This document shows, one piece after another, positions 20,346 to 32,456 of a DNA stretch of 64,000 nt. Under the pieces are notes generated by a model. That model searched no databases. It was not told the origin of the DNA and saw nothing but the letters and a program-made list of their open reading frames with translations. The DNA comes from Solenopsis invicta. Taxonomy: Eukaryota; Arthropoda; Insecta; Hymenoptera; Formicidae. Position 1 is the stretch's first letter. Each line of letters starts with the position of its first letter. The DNA is taken from the NCBI RefSeq assembly GCF_016802725.1, contig NC_052668.1, positions 26,282,501-26,346,500 on the forward strand, in the 5' to 3' direction. Position numbers and translations under genes: made by a program.

Positions 20346-22624
20346 TTTTTTTCCGTGGATGTGCAAATAATAGCGCGACAATAAAGATTAAGGTTGCCGA
20401 GGATTACGTTACCAGATCTATGGTCTGTTCTCACCAATAGAGAACGGCACCGGTTTATATTTCACGACGTTTTTTTTTTTTAAATTGCACATAAGAAAAA
20501 TGTGAAAGAGAAAAATTTAAACAAAACAGTTTTAAGAAAGCACAAAATATAAATTGATCTAATATTATCACTAATGTACTCACTATTGTTTAAAATTACA
20601 AACTGCAAAAGAAAATAATAAAAATTTTATTCTCGTTTTTCAAAAGTTTGTTTTTTTTTTAATTGATTTTATTTATACTAGATTTTATACGCGTATGAAA
20701 ATTTTTTGTAATCTGATCATTTAGAGATTATCAATATTTTTTTAATGGGATGCCAGATTTTTATTAACATTGTTTTGTTTTATTAACATTGGAATTTATT
20801 AAAAATCAAATTCATGTAAAACATGTAGATGACATTAAAAACAAAATATAAAAGAATTACATTTAAATATGATGTTCCAAATTGATTGTTGATTTTGTTT
20901 CTTTATGAACTACATTACGTTAATAAAAATGTGCCATTTAATTAATATTGATTTTAAAATCCCGTAAAATAATAAACACGAAAAAAGAAATTGCCTGATA
21001 TATTTTTTCGTATCATTGACAACAACGGAGATATTCTAAATGATCGAGTTACAATAAACATTCTTTAAGAAGAATTCATGAATGTATGAATTAAATTTTA
21101 TTACTTTAATTATTTAAGCACATTATGTTTTTATTCACAGTGCAATGTTTAAACGCAATGTTTAATTTCCGAAAAATAAGAGAGCACCGCTTTAGGAGAG
21201 AGGTCTATGTTGGTGTTAGCGGTTTTCTTCTATGTATAAAAAAAGAAGAAGAATCTACGATTTTATTTTGACATTTTTTTTCTGAATTATCATGTTCGCA
21301 AGAATCTGCTCGCAGATTAAGCGCTCTGGCGAATCCAACGCTTCCAAGATCCCGTGAAATTTATTCTCGTGGTAATACACTCCGTCATGTAACCAGGACC
21401 GATCTGGAGCATGACACGTTACACGGATCCGTCGATAAACGACGAATGCTCGGGCTGGATTCCACGGGGACTTACAAGACAAATCCCTCGTGGCATCCGC
21501 CGTGGCGGATGGATGACGTCGATAGCCCGGATTCCGCGCTCGCAAAGGGCTGTCGCCAGCCGTCGTTAAAAAAAATCGGTTGGACAGAGCGACGGACGGC
21601 CAATTGAAAAATGGAGAGGATGAAGGACTCCCGGCAAAACACGATTAGACAACGAACCGTACTAACATTCCTGACATTCGCCACGTTGTCGCAGTCTGTT
21701 ATCGATATCACGAGGGTTTGTCCCGCCCTAGCATCAACTAGATTGATATTAGTCCCGATTGAGATATTTCTGTCATTTCGGACATATTTCTATATTATTA
21801 TACAATGTCCGATTATTCTTAACTATCCGGAGAAAGCTGCAATTCTCGTCGAATGAACACTTTCGTGATGCCGCGCTGTTAAATTAAAAAACTGAATTAA
21901 AATAAACTTATTGAGTTAAACAGCATTACTAATAGTTTAATTTGTATGTCAAAGTTTATTATTTTAATACAAAACATATGATTAAAAAACAATTAGTGAT
22001 CAAGCAATTCCATGGTTAAATTGCTTTTCTTCAAAGTATTCGTATTAACATACGCATCTATAATAAAGAAATAATAATATATTTTTTTATGTATAATAAC
22101 ATTGTGATCTAACTCTGCTTATTAAAACTTGACAATTTATATTGATTAAAAATTTTTAGAACACGTACAATAAATAGTTAAGTTAAATTAAATTTATTTA
22201 AATTGTTTAGTTCCATTGTTTTAGTTACAAGTTGGATACAATTTTATAACATTATTCAAGGAGCACTATCTAGTGACATAACAGTTATAAAAATGTTTAT
22301 ACAATTTTCTCTAAAACTTGGTAATTTTTTTTATAACCGCACTGCCACTCAAAAGTGCAGATAGTAACATAAATCGTTAAAACATTATACAAGACAACTA
22401 ACATATGAGTTGCACAGACGTTACAAAATTTTAAAATAAACTAATCACTAATTTTTAAGTAATTGTACAAACGTTATAAAAATCTAGAAATAATAATGTA
22501 ATCGATATTAACTTTTCAGTTGTATAATTTTTTAGTAAAATATACAAACATTTCACGGAATTGCTAAAACTTTTTTATAACTCTGTGCTTCTTGAATACG
22601 AATTTAACAATAAAGGAAATAGTT
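20346..22624. other. AT-rich DNA with one CpG-richer block, no gene
   Basis: AT-rich except at about 21,290-21,740, which is CpG-richer and holds overlapping short frames on both strands without recognisable domains. Several tracts of (A)n and (T)n occur. Confidence 0.4.
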
Positions 22625-23085
22625 TCCTTAATTGCACGAAAAAAAGAAAATAGATTGGACAGTTTAGCAAAAGCTGTATCTTGCTGCGCGAATTCAACAT
22701 CTATTTGTAAGAAGATTTGATTCAACAAAGAAATAATGTCTGAAAGCAGTGAATGAATTGTTAGAGTAATTCTCTCAGCTACAATGAAAATTTCTAATGT
22801 AACAAGTTTTCTTCGTCAGAACAGCAAAGGTATGCGCCATACTAGTATATTTTGTTAAAAATTTTAATCCGTATATTCAACTAATTTTTGAAGAAAATTG
22901 CCTTTTGTCGTATTAAAAAATTTAATGCAATATAACAAACGCGATTAGTTATAATTGTAAAATTTATTTAGTTGTAAAACTTTACTACTTTACTTTGCTA
23001 CTTATTGTTAGAAAACTGGTTATCCGTATATTACGGCTATAAATCAGCTGAATTAGTGAAGTTCTTAATCGTTTTATAGAACCTT
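22625..23085 (+). repeat. diverged dispersed repeat, copy 2
   Basis: Counterpart of 19,910-20,345 in the same orientation, with many substitutions and indels. Both copies end with the block GAAAAC(G/T)GGT...TACGGCTAT followed by a GCTGAATYAGT-like sequence. Confidence 0.65.
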
Positions 23086-23219
23086 AGTTTCTGTGCGTCT
23101 ACCTCTAATCCGAATAGCTCTAGATCTTTCTTTGGTGCCTGACGATGGAAATAACGATGTTTTTAACGTTGAGAAGAACCTAGGCACGAGACAGAGGTAC
23201 TCAAGTTCTTGCGGTGCGA

Positions 23220-25500
23220 AGTATTCCGGGAAAATAAACGGCGAGAGAAGTTCTATTTAATCGTTCGCCGCAAATTCGGATTACACGTGTAGGAGAAGCT
23301 TACAAGTGCCACAAGCGTGCGTTCGTATCGTCCAAGTTTCGCGAGAATGAGGAAAAGTGAAGAGAGAAGACGAGAATAGAAGCGCCGGCTACTCGATCGA
23401 AACTTGACGAAGGGAGACCGCCTACGCTGCTGAAACGGTTTCCTCGCGCCTGGGCTCAGGCCCGAGAACCCTCTCCCTCCCTCCCTCGGCCTCGTGTCGC
23501 ACGTGTCGCAGCTTACCGGCAAGAAAAGCTCCAATTTAATTTCGCTCAACGCCCGAAGATGAGGTTATTAACCTTAAAGCTGCCGGCTCTTTGCGAGCTC
23601 ATTTGTAGGCGAGTCGGGCGACGAGCGGCGCCGTGACGGAACTCGCCCGGGATCGTCGCCGCGCTAAATCGGGGGTCACGACGACGACGACGACGCCGGA
23701 GCTTCGCAGGAGCTGGTTAGAACGCGACAGAAGCATCCTTGTCCCCCTTTTTCCTATTCTATTGAACAGAATCGTAAGAAACGCGCGCACTTCAAAAATG
23801 CACGTCCCCGCGAAGGATATTTTACGTCGACGTGCAACCGACAAAGACGGCGAAAACGAAACGAATTTCGAACGCGTTGCCGGCGCAAGGGGGAAAACAA
23901 CGATACGATATTTTTGACAACGACGTCGAGATACTTAAAATAAACGCATGTAATTCCCGCGAGCCACGGTTTTACGCGGATAAACTTGTTCCGCCACGCG
24001 ACGCGAGATTTTTCGTTTCGCGAGCAAAATCCAGCGAGTGCGACAGGTAAAACACGATTCGCGAGCAAATGCGCGAGCGAACGGTGAAAAAAAACAAACA
24101 AAAAGAAGGGGCGAGAGAGAAAGAGACGAGGGAAAAGCGTTAACAGTATGCTCTTCGCTATGTCGCTCTCGCTTAATTATCACGTGGGAGGGAAATTCCA
24201 ATTAAAGGAAAAATAATTAATGAGACCCACTGACGAAGTCGCGAGCCGCTTACGTCAACTCCGCGGCGGAGGGAAATCAGGGCTCAAAAAAAAAAGAAAA
24301 AAAAAGAAAAGCGACCGTGCATTATTACTCCGTTTAGCAGACACGTAATCGCGCACGACACGGCGCGCGGCGCCGGGGGTAAAAGTTTCTTGCAAACGCT
24401 TCGCTAACGAGTCTCGCGAAGACGACGTAAGGGCGGAAAAAGCAATCTCGACTATTGCCGCCGAAAAAAGCGCACTGCGCGGCGACAACACACCGACGTT
24501 TTAATAAATGTGTAATTTTTTTTCAGGCACAATTTACGCGACTTTCGCGGACGCGCGCGCGCGAGGCGTTTCTCCCGTTCTCTCCCGACCGGCGCGATGC
24601 GACTTGTCGCGAAATTATTTTAAATCCGACAATACGCGATCCCGAGGAGGGGGGAATTGCGCAGCGAGCAACGTGAAGTCTCTCGACGTGCAAGCGAGAA
24701 TTGCAGAGAAATCGCGTAACAACGCGGCTCTCCCGAATCCGCAATTTTTTTTATCCGCTACATTCGCGATTACACTCGCAGAATCGATTTTCGCTGTGCG
24801 CCCCACTTTATTCCCGCTGTACACCGCTGTACTTGCCCACGGGTGTCTTGCTGAATTGCGGAAAGGGAAGGGGAGGATGAGGGGGAGAGGGAGGAAAAAC
24901 GAATTCGGGGAATTCGAGGAATCGCGGGCAAACGACCCAACGAACAATCGCGTCCCGATGCGACGACGGCCTGTGCAGTTGCATACTCAATCGGCAACTC
25001 CTACTTTCGCGAGCCACCGACGATCCTTTCAATCTCAAAGAGTGGAAAGTTTCGCGCCAACAAGTAAAGGGAGAATCAAGTCGCCGGGCGGAGGGTACTC
25101 GGTCGGAGGAGAGACGATCGGAAAGAAGAACCGAAGGAGCCGCGCGGGGCGAGCGGAAGGGGTGACTTTCGAAACTTTTCCCGTCCAATTGGCCTCGCGC
25201 GTCCGTGCGTCTTCACCTTCTTTTTTCAACCCGTGTAATAAAATCGCCGAGAGAATCAAGGATGCAGAAGTCGATCGGTCTTGCTCCGAAAGCCGACAAC
25301 GATTCGACACTAACGGCGATGAGATTCGCAATTTTTTATCTAATTGAGGAATTATTTGTAGGAAAACATGCGTCGTTTCTGTTTGTCGGCTTCTTACCGC
25401 GTTGCAGAATCCGCGCGGCAGGAAGTCGCAGCTTATTGCGTAATCCATCAGAAAGCGAGAGATCCTCGAAAGGATTTCTCATCCTCTCGTAATCATCGTA
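23220..25500. other. CpG-rich block, function unknown
   Basis: About 2.3 kb, markedly richer in G, C and CpG than its surroundings, with motifs such as CGCGCGCG, GACGACGACGACGACG (about 23,680-23,695) and purine-rich GGGGAGGATGAGGGGGAG (about 24,870). Many overlapping open frames occur on both strands, as expected when stop codons are rare. The longest (24,508-25,347, plus strand, 279 codons, ATG start) is Arg/Ser-rich with no domain or hydrophobic core. It could be an unmethylated CpG-rich regulatory region or an unrecognised exon; neither is supported. Confidence 0.4.
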
Positions 25501-25690
25501 TTGCATAATGAATTTCAATTAGTCACCTCTGTCTGTAAGCTCGCTATCGAGAACTTTAAATACCTCGACAATTGTATCTTCTTCTTCTGTTTTCTCTGTC
25601 CTGTTATGCGCTGTACTTGTTTTCCTTCCGCAAAACTTGTGTTTGATGCGGAGAGAAAAGATTTACAAAATCTGAAATTAAATTCTGTCT

Positions 25691-25774
25691 CGTATTATTT
25701 ATTAAACTTCAACAATATCGCATTATTTATTAAACTTGAAGAACATCGTATTATTTATTAAACTTCAAGAATAT
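25691..25774. repeat. 28-bp minisatellite, three copies
   Basis: Three tandem units of a CGTATTATTTATTAAACTTC-type 28-mer with two to four differences between units. Confidence 0.9.
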
Positions 25775-26104
25775 CATAATTGCTAAATTATGATACTCTT
25801 CATCATTGTTCCATCATAATTGTTAAATTACATTATTTCTTTGAACTTTGATAAATAATATAAGACAGGATATAAATTCAGGTTTTCTAGATCTTTTTTT
25901 TCCGCATTAAGCGCAAGTTTAATAAAAGAAAGATAATATTATAAGTTCACATGTTAGTATAATAATTTTTTAAACGAAGCACAATATCATAACTAATTGA
26001 ACATTTACTACAACACTCTTTAAAAATTAATAATATATTTTTGTTGAGATTATTTTATGTAAGTTATGTATTTTACAAGTTGTGAGACTGATTAAGTATA
26101 GAAA

Positions 26105-26960
26105 AAAAGGAAGTAATATGGCACCCATTGTTAATAATTAATATTAAAATTTTATATTAAAACTTGAATAATTATATTCATGTAGTGTTGTTTAACAGAT
26201 TTTACATTCAAAGTAAATAAATATTTATTACTTAGGTCGTGATTTATAAAATTGTGACGCACTGTATAATCGACGGAAGAGAAAAATGATGGTAATATGG
26301 CCAGCTCAAAAATAAATTTACAAAATTTATTTATTATAAAAAAAACAATATTTTTTTACAAAATTATATATTTTCAATTTTTATTTTTTTAAATAATTTT
26401 TCTGCGTTCGGAAATATTAGAGATATCATTTTATCGTTATTGTTTAGTGTTAACACATGAGAATAAAATGATATCTATGTTTTTGTATACAGCTCTCTAG
26501 AGTGACAATCCATTTATTGAAGAAATATTTTTTAAATTTTGCTTGAAAAACCGTTAACAAAATCCCATGTTATTGTTTAAGTTTTCATAACTTGAAATAC
26601 GTACAACCGAATAAAGGTTAAATAACAAAAAAAAAACACTTGAGTGTATATACATTCATGCGATAATACGATCAAGTTTAAAAACAAAAAAATATAGGTA
26701 TATGTAATTAAGTGCTAAAATATTTTTTGAAAAAGCTTCGAAGTTCTTAAAATTAAAAGTGTCTTATAACAATTATCAGCTATTAAGTATTAGCATATTA
26801 ATTACTATCACTGATAAACGACGAACTACTAAACAATTAAACAAGCAATTCCATAATCAATTATTAGAATTCGTCACTTAATAACAGAGACAATAGGAGT
26901 AGTCGTAATGTTCACAGTAGCCATAATACCCCTTTATCCTCTACAAGCGGAATAATTTAA
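26105..26960 (+). repeat. dispersed repeat A, solitary copy
   Basis: About 850 bp matching, in order, sequence found in the GR spacers at 48.7-49.6, 53.4-54.3 and 61.7-62.6 kb and, internally deleted, at 43.06-43.65 kb. Landmarks: GGAAGTAATATGGCACC, ATATTAAAACTTGAA, GAAGAGAAAAATGATGGTAATATG, ACAACCGAATAAAGGTTAAATAAC, and near the end an ATAGGAGTAGTCGTAATGTTC block. No GR exon lies near this copy, so the repeat is independent of the receptor genes. Confidence 0.75.
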
Positions 26961-26984
26961 TTACGAGAGTATAATAATTATGGA

Positions 26985-27070
26985 GCAGTTGTGGTATACC
27001 ATTTGCACAGTGCTAGAAGTAAAAAGGAAAGATTCTGAGTTTGAATCTCAGGTCAATTTTTCTGTAACTA
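26985..27070 (+). repeat. tRNA-like block, possible SINE head or tRNA relic
   Basis: GTTGTGGTATACC resembles an A-box region, and GAGTTTGAATCTC is a good B-box with a short T-arm. A complete acceptor stem is not seen, so a functional tRNA is not called. Confidence 0.35.
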
Positions 27071-29764
27071 CCCAATGGTTACAATGCTTTTTTTAGATCT
27101 ATATGACTTATTTACTGTTCTTATTATTTTACAATATATAGTTGAGTCGCTATTTGTCCTCAAATTTCTAGTTGCTGGTATGACTTCTTTCTCTGAGTGT
27201 GCATAGTATTAAAAATTCACAAATTATCACTAAATTGATTGAAGACTCTTGTCGAAAATTGTTATGATGATCGAATGAGCCCTCCTATTACTCTCGTTCT
27301 GACTTCGTAAAAAAAGACTTTTTTATGATCTCATAAAACAGATCTTAGGGATTCCAAAGACTAATAATGAACTCACCTACTCTCGCCGTTTTCTACGTCG
27401 CGATACAATTTAAGCCGACGCTCGAGAATGGCCACCTGGGTTCCCCGTTAAGGGGATTCGATTACAGGTACATCCTCCTCCTGCATCTTCCCCTCCTCCT
27501 CCCCACCTCTTGACACTTTTGAGGGTTTTTGAAAAGCGCCGCGTGATAAATGACGGAATCCCAGCGAACGTGGTGGATTCGCTCCGCGGCGCGTCATTAT
27601 TTACGTGTCAAAGCAGTAAAAGGCCCCTCTCCCGCGCAAACTCTTATCGATCTGCTCCTCTTCTTATTCATGCGAGCCGCGGGAATGAATGGATCACGTC
27701 GCTTCTAACGACCCTGGATCCGTAAGTTTCATATTTACAACCGTGGGGCGAACCTCCTCTGAACGAGTTAATTTTATTCACCCGCACGAGGCAGCCTCAT
27801 GCTTGAATTATGTAAGTTGTGGTACGGGGACTCGTAAGATTTGCGAGAAGAGCACATATTAAAATGAACATATTGTTAAATTCGCAATGTCGTATTACGC
27901 TGACGCAATTTGAGCAATTTTTAATCATTTTCATAAGTCGCTGTTGCTCTACTCAAAATCTTATATTCAATTTAATTAAAACAATGGAATTAAACAATTG
28001 TAATTACAGGAATATATCAAAAACGTTTTGGCGCTGTAATATCAATTAAAAGTTGTCTAAATTACAAAATTGTAAGTTTCTTAGGTTTATTCCTTTTTTC
28101 TCTCCTAATTAACCACAAAAAATTGTGGACGTAAATATTTGAATTTTAGCCCTTTAGCTTTAGCAAAGAAGAAAATAATGAAAACTTTGGCTTGTAATGG
28201 CTTATGCAGCGAAATGGCTCTGCTCCAGTTTCAAGTAAATAACTTTTAAACGGCTAGTGGATCCAAATGAATTTGTGCACAAATATTTATTAGAGTTTTA
28301 TAACTACATGTAAAAAATTTGATTAAATTCGTAATGCTATTTTTTCATCAAATTTGCAAATTGGTATAATAAATAAATATAAAAAGTAAATAAGTATAGT
28401 AGATAAATAAATTTGCAAATAAGTAAAATAGACAAACAAAATGCGATTTTATGTAAGAATCGAGAGCAAACCAGAAATGAAATAACTTTTAAACCAATAA
28501 GAGAATTGTGTTTACATTTTACACAGATGTAATACTTAAATGTAATAATAGAATAATCTACGAAAATTTAAAATTTTTTATACTTTGAAATACTTGACAT
28601 GTCCCTACATTTGACTCTAATTAATTAATTAATTGTTTATTGCACTGTACTTATTGCTATATTGACGTTTACTTTAAAACTAAACAATTCAATCAGAGAA
28701 ATGAATTGATTAGGTGAGATTATTTTTCTATCTATAAGTTTTGTGTTAAAATAATAAATTTTGGTCTACACACACATAAAATAGAAATATGACGATATCT
28801 TTTTTAACTCAAGAAATTTTAGTTTGAAACTGATTCTTTAATATGTCATTTAACGGTGTAAAAAATATTAAAAAAAAATACTGACTCTTTATTTCTATCG
28901 AAAGGTAACTTTGACGCTGTATCGAAGTAAAAACCGAAAAAACGAGTTTCAACAGGAACAGTGGCCATAAAAAAAAAATGAAAGAATAAAAATAACAGAC
29001 TCTTGTCCTTCTCTCTCTCACTGTTTTTACCTACGAGGACCACAAGAGTGAACAAACAGAGTGGAACGAATGTTGAATTAAATATCGCGAGCATGGTTGC
29101 TAATAAAAATTTCTACCGTGCCGTCGCGAGAGCTGTGTCACGGTCGCGCACTTCGCATGCGTTAAATCGCGTTCGGCCGCGTCATAAATACGTCAACGCG
29201 GAACTTTACGTAACGGCAGAGCGTAACTCGTCAGCGCACGGGGCGGCACGCAAAACGAGTCCATCCCCGCGTGTGTGAATGGGAAACTACGATAAAGGAC
29301 GAAAACCACAGTTTGTGACGATCGACGACGTAAAGTACCGCCGGCAATGTAATTAATCTTTCACGGTCTTACGTCGACCAAGTTTTGTACAACAATTCCG
29401 TTTCTTAAAAAAAAAACAACGAATATTTATAGCCGCATTGAATTGCGCGAGTGAAGTTAGTATTCACCGCTATTAGATTAGAGATAAAATGAAAAATCCA
29501 TTTTAGCTGCGTAAATTCAAGATAATATAGCAAAACAATTTAAAATATAAAAGCAATAAATTCATATTTTTACATATTAATTTTTATTTTTTATAAAACA
29601 AAATTCTTCAAATAAATCAATCTGACAGAAAATTCACTTCTTTTAATTTGAATCAACACGCAAATAATATAGTGTAACTCATATAACAATTGACAAAGTG
29701 GATTGTAAAAATTTTTGAATTTTTTAGAGTTTTGGTGCAATTTTAAATTGTTTTTCTATTTTCT
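27071..29764. other. mostly AT-rich intergenic DNA, no gene
   Basis: A CpG-richer segment at about 27,380-27,720 contains an AATGGCCACCTG...TTCCCCG motif (27,427-27,448) that recurs near 32,548, and a CTCCTC-rich stretch. A second CpG-richer segment lies at about 29,100-29,360. The rest is AT-rich with poly-A/T tracts. No coding region is supported. Confidence 0.4.
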
Positions 29765-29785
29765 GAGAGAGACAGACAGACAGAC

Positions 29786-29830
<45 letters not shown>
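29765..29830. repeat. compound microsatellite (GACA)n(GATA)n(GA)n
   Basis: Consecutive tracts of GACA, GATA and GA units, directly legible. Confidence 0.97.
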
Positions 29831-29833
<3 letters not shown>

Positions 29834-29839
29834 TTACGC

Positions 29840-30030
29840 AATCTGTTGTTATCACTTAAAAAATCAATTTTGTTAAAACAAATGATAATTTGGAAGTTGA
29901 AGCTAAGGAGGCACTTTATACCTGTTGTTTATATTAATTTGAAAAAAAATAACACTTGTTTAAAATAAAGATGGAGATAAAATATGTATTCTAATAATCC
30001 AGATAAAGATAAGGCAAAGCTATTCCTTTT
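29840..30030 (+). repeat. dispersed repeat B, copy 2
   Basis: CTGTTGTTATCACTTAAAAAAT, then TGGAAGTTGAAGCTAAGGAG, AATAACACTTGTTTAAAATAAAGATGGA and CCAGATAAAGATAAGG. The first part matches, inverted, sequence at about 33,790-33,910; the second part matches 9,660-9,740 directly. Confidence 0.55.
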
Positions 30031-30057
30031 TTGGTGAACAATGCTTGCCGTTGTGTG

Positions 30058-30300
30058 TACACTGAGAGAAATCGTTTGGTAGAATAGTGATCAATTGAAT
30101 TTTATAGTTAGTGGTAACATAAACTTAGTCACATTTAACAAAACTTTTAGTAATTTGTTGTATGAAAATAATTATTTGGTTAAGGCTACAAATTGTTTAG
30201 TCAAAACAACTATTATATTTAGTAATTATAACTATAAAACTCATTTGATTACTATTCAACCAAACGTTAGTTGATTTCACCAAACATTTCTCTTAGTGTA
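30058..30300. mobile_element. MITE, ~60-bp TIRs ending TACACTGAG/TACACTAAG
   Basis: The left end TACACTGAGAGAAATCGTTT and the right end (reverse complement) TACACTAAGAGAAATGTTTG continue as inverted repeats for about 60 bp (GTTTGGT...AATAGT.ATCAA...TTTTATAGTTA). The total is 243 bp, non-coding. It shares its outer 15 bp or so with the elements at 31,185 and 42,981, so these are one family or superfamily with different interiors. Confidence 0.85.
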
Positions 30301-31184
30301 GAAAATTATCTGGATATTCGTCGTAAAGTTGCTGATTAAACGCAAATATGGACACATTCAGACAAATAGACAATCGTAAATAAGGGAGCTGTATCTATAT
30401 TTGGTTCGCGAATCCATTAGCAGAACCATGTGTCGGAGTTACGAGAAAATAGAATGCTCTTCAGAATTACTTGGGAGGATTAATATTCTGCGTCGAGTAG
30501 AGAAAAACGGAAAAGTAGTTTAGATGAACGGATACGCGGGAATTCATTCCAATAAAAAGGATGAAGTGGAGAATCTCCTTTCTTCGCTGCGAAGAATTAC
30601 GGATCGTGCAATCGACGGTACGATCGGACGTTCCATATTGCCCTCGCGTTCGATTCTCGACGGGAGAAAAAGTGACAAGCTTTTTCCGCCAAATTACGAA
30701 ATATTTTCGCGCGGCGCGAGAACAGCGCGACATTATTTTTAAACGAGCACGGTACACGCGCCCGTCCGACGTCGTCTCCCGGCCGGATCGCGCGCATTAT
30801 TAAATTCTCGTATTTGCAAACAATTCGCTCGCTGCTACTTCGCAAATGTACAGAATGTCCTGCTTGCCGTGCGACCGCGTTGTAATGAAACCACGACAAA
30901 TCCGTTTCCATTCGATTTTGTTACTCGTTCACAGTTAGATTTTTGATCGCGGGTTTAACTAACAACTAGCGAAAGCGAGATGAAGCTTACTGTCGACAAA
31001 ATTGTCCGTGATTTCATTTCAAGTCGATCAGTGTGATAGCATTGTACGTCAAAGAATCGAAATTGTTCAAAGAGCGATAAAAACTGAGCGCATGTATTCA
31101 TGGAATATAAAGGATTATCGAATGCGATAACAGGCTTACATCGTTTCAAAGCAATAGTTTACGATCAAGCCTCGTAATTATGGT
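30301..31184. other. spacer with CpG-richer middle, no gene
   Basis: CpG-rich at about 30,530-30,950. The overlapping frames on both strands there have no recognisable domain and are treated as chance. Confidence 0.4.
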
Positions 31185-31813
31185 GGACTGAGAGAAAAAA
31201 CTGTAGCAGTAGTAACTATAAGAGGACAACCATACAAATTTTGTTAATAGAATTCTAATATATAGTTAAGTGAACTATATTATAGTTATTGCAACTAAGT
31301 TAATAGTTAGAGAACTAGAATAAAAAATAGTTGTAATGTACTATTATATTATAATATGGCGATTACACCTATTTTTTACAACCATACACAAATTTTGTTA
31401 ATAGAATTATATAATATATAATTGAGTGAACTATATTATAGTCATTGCAACAAATTTAAGGTTTAAAAATTAATAAAAAATAGTTGTAAAACACTACTAT
31501 ATAATAATATAATAATCACAACTATTTTTTACAATCATATAAATTTTGTTAATAGAATTATATAACATATTGTTGAGTGAACTATATTATAGTTATTGCA
31601 ACTAAGTTAATATTTAAAAATTAATAAAAATAGTTGTAATATACTACTATATAATAATATAGTTATTACAACTATTTTTTATTAGTTCTTCTAACCATTA
31701 ACTTAGTTGCAATAACTATAATATAGTTTACTTAACTATATATTATATTTACAAAATTTGTATAGTTGTCGCCTTATAGTTGCTACCACTACAATTTTTT
31801 CTCTCAGTGTAGT
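31185..31813. mobile_element. TIR element with internal ~150-bp tandem repeat
   Basis: The ends are GACTGAGAGAAAAAACTGTAG and the inverse CTACAATTTTTTCTCTCAGTGTA. The inverted similarity continues through GTAACTATAAG.G..AACCATACAAATTTTGT. Inside are three tandem copies of a block running ATACAAATTTTGTTAATAGAAT ... GTGAACTATATTATAGT.ATTGCAAC ... AATAGTTGTAAT, starting near 31,229, 31,382 and 31,535, then an inverted partial copy forming the right arm. Non-coding. Confidence 0.85.
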
Positions 31814-32395
31814 TACTTAAATTTTATTTAAAAAGATAATTACCTATATAAATATCTCCAATAAAATCATGATTATAAATGCAAATGTTAAATGATCAGA
31901 TTTATTTTCAAGACACATTTATTAAATTGCATCGTTTCAAGTCTATTTTCAGCTAAGTTTTTTTTTTGATAAAAATACAACTACGAGAGATCTGAACCTT
32001 ACTAATTCGATCGTACGATTAAACGCTACTTGACGTCTGTATCAGTATTAGCTCGATAATTCGAGAAGTGGGTAAGAGTGGACAATTCCCGTCGTGAGAA
32101 CAGCGGACGGACGTGAAATGCCAATTTCCGTGGTTACGCCAACACTTTCTGGCTCTTCCGAAAATTCATTAAATTCCTTCTTCCAGTAACGTGCCACGCG
32201 GCGCGGAATTTGCCGCGAAAGGGAGCGGAAACCAATTCGAAATTTTCCGTCCCGCGTGAGAGATCCAAGGCGGAAGAAGATAATGAAATTACACATCGTG
32301 TCAACGTGCAAGCGGATCGCGCGGCCGGCGCGACACGAAACTCGCTCGCGCGACGTACGTATGTGTGTATGTGATTCATACATGCGTGTGCGTGC
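31814..32395. other. spacer, CpG-richer at 32,050-32,395, no gene
   Basis: No coding region is supported. The frames that span the neighbouring dinucleotide repeat are artefacts of simple sequence. Confidence 0.4.
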
Positions 32396-32401
32396 GCGCG
32401 C

Positions 32402-32444
<43 letters not shown>

Positions 32445-32456
32445 CGTGTGTGTGTA
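32396..32456. repeat. (GT)n microsatellite
   Basis: CGCGCGTGTG run into a long GT tract with two interruptions. Confidence 0.97.

Noticed and set aside
24508..25347. 279-codon plus-strand frame with ATG
   Set aside because: It lies in a CpG-rich block where stop codons are rare, several overlapping frames exist on both strands, and the product is Arg/Ser-rich without domain, hydrophobic core or splice context.
26985..27070. tRNA gene
   Set aside because: A- and B-box-like sequences exist, but no complete cloverleaf or acceptor stem could be drawn.
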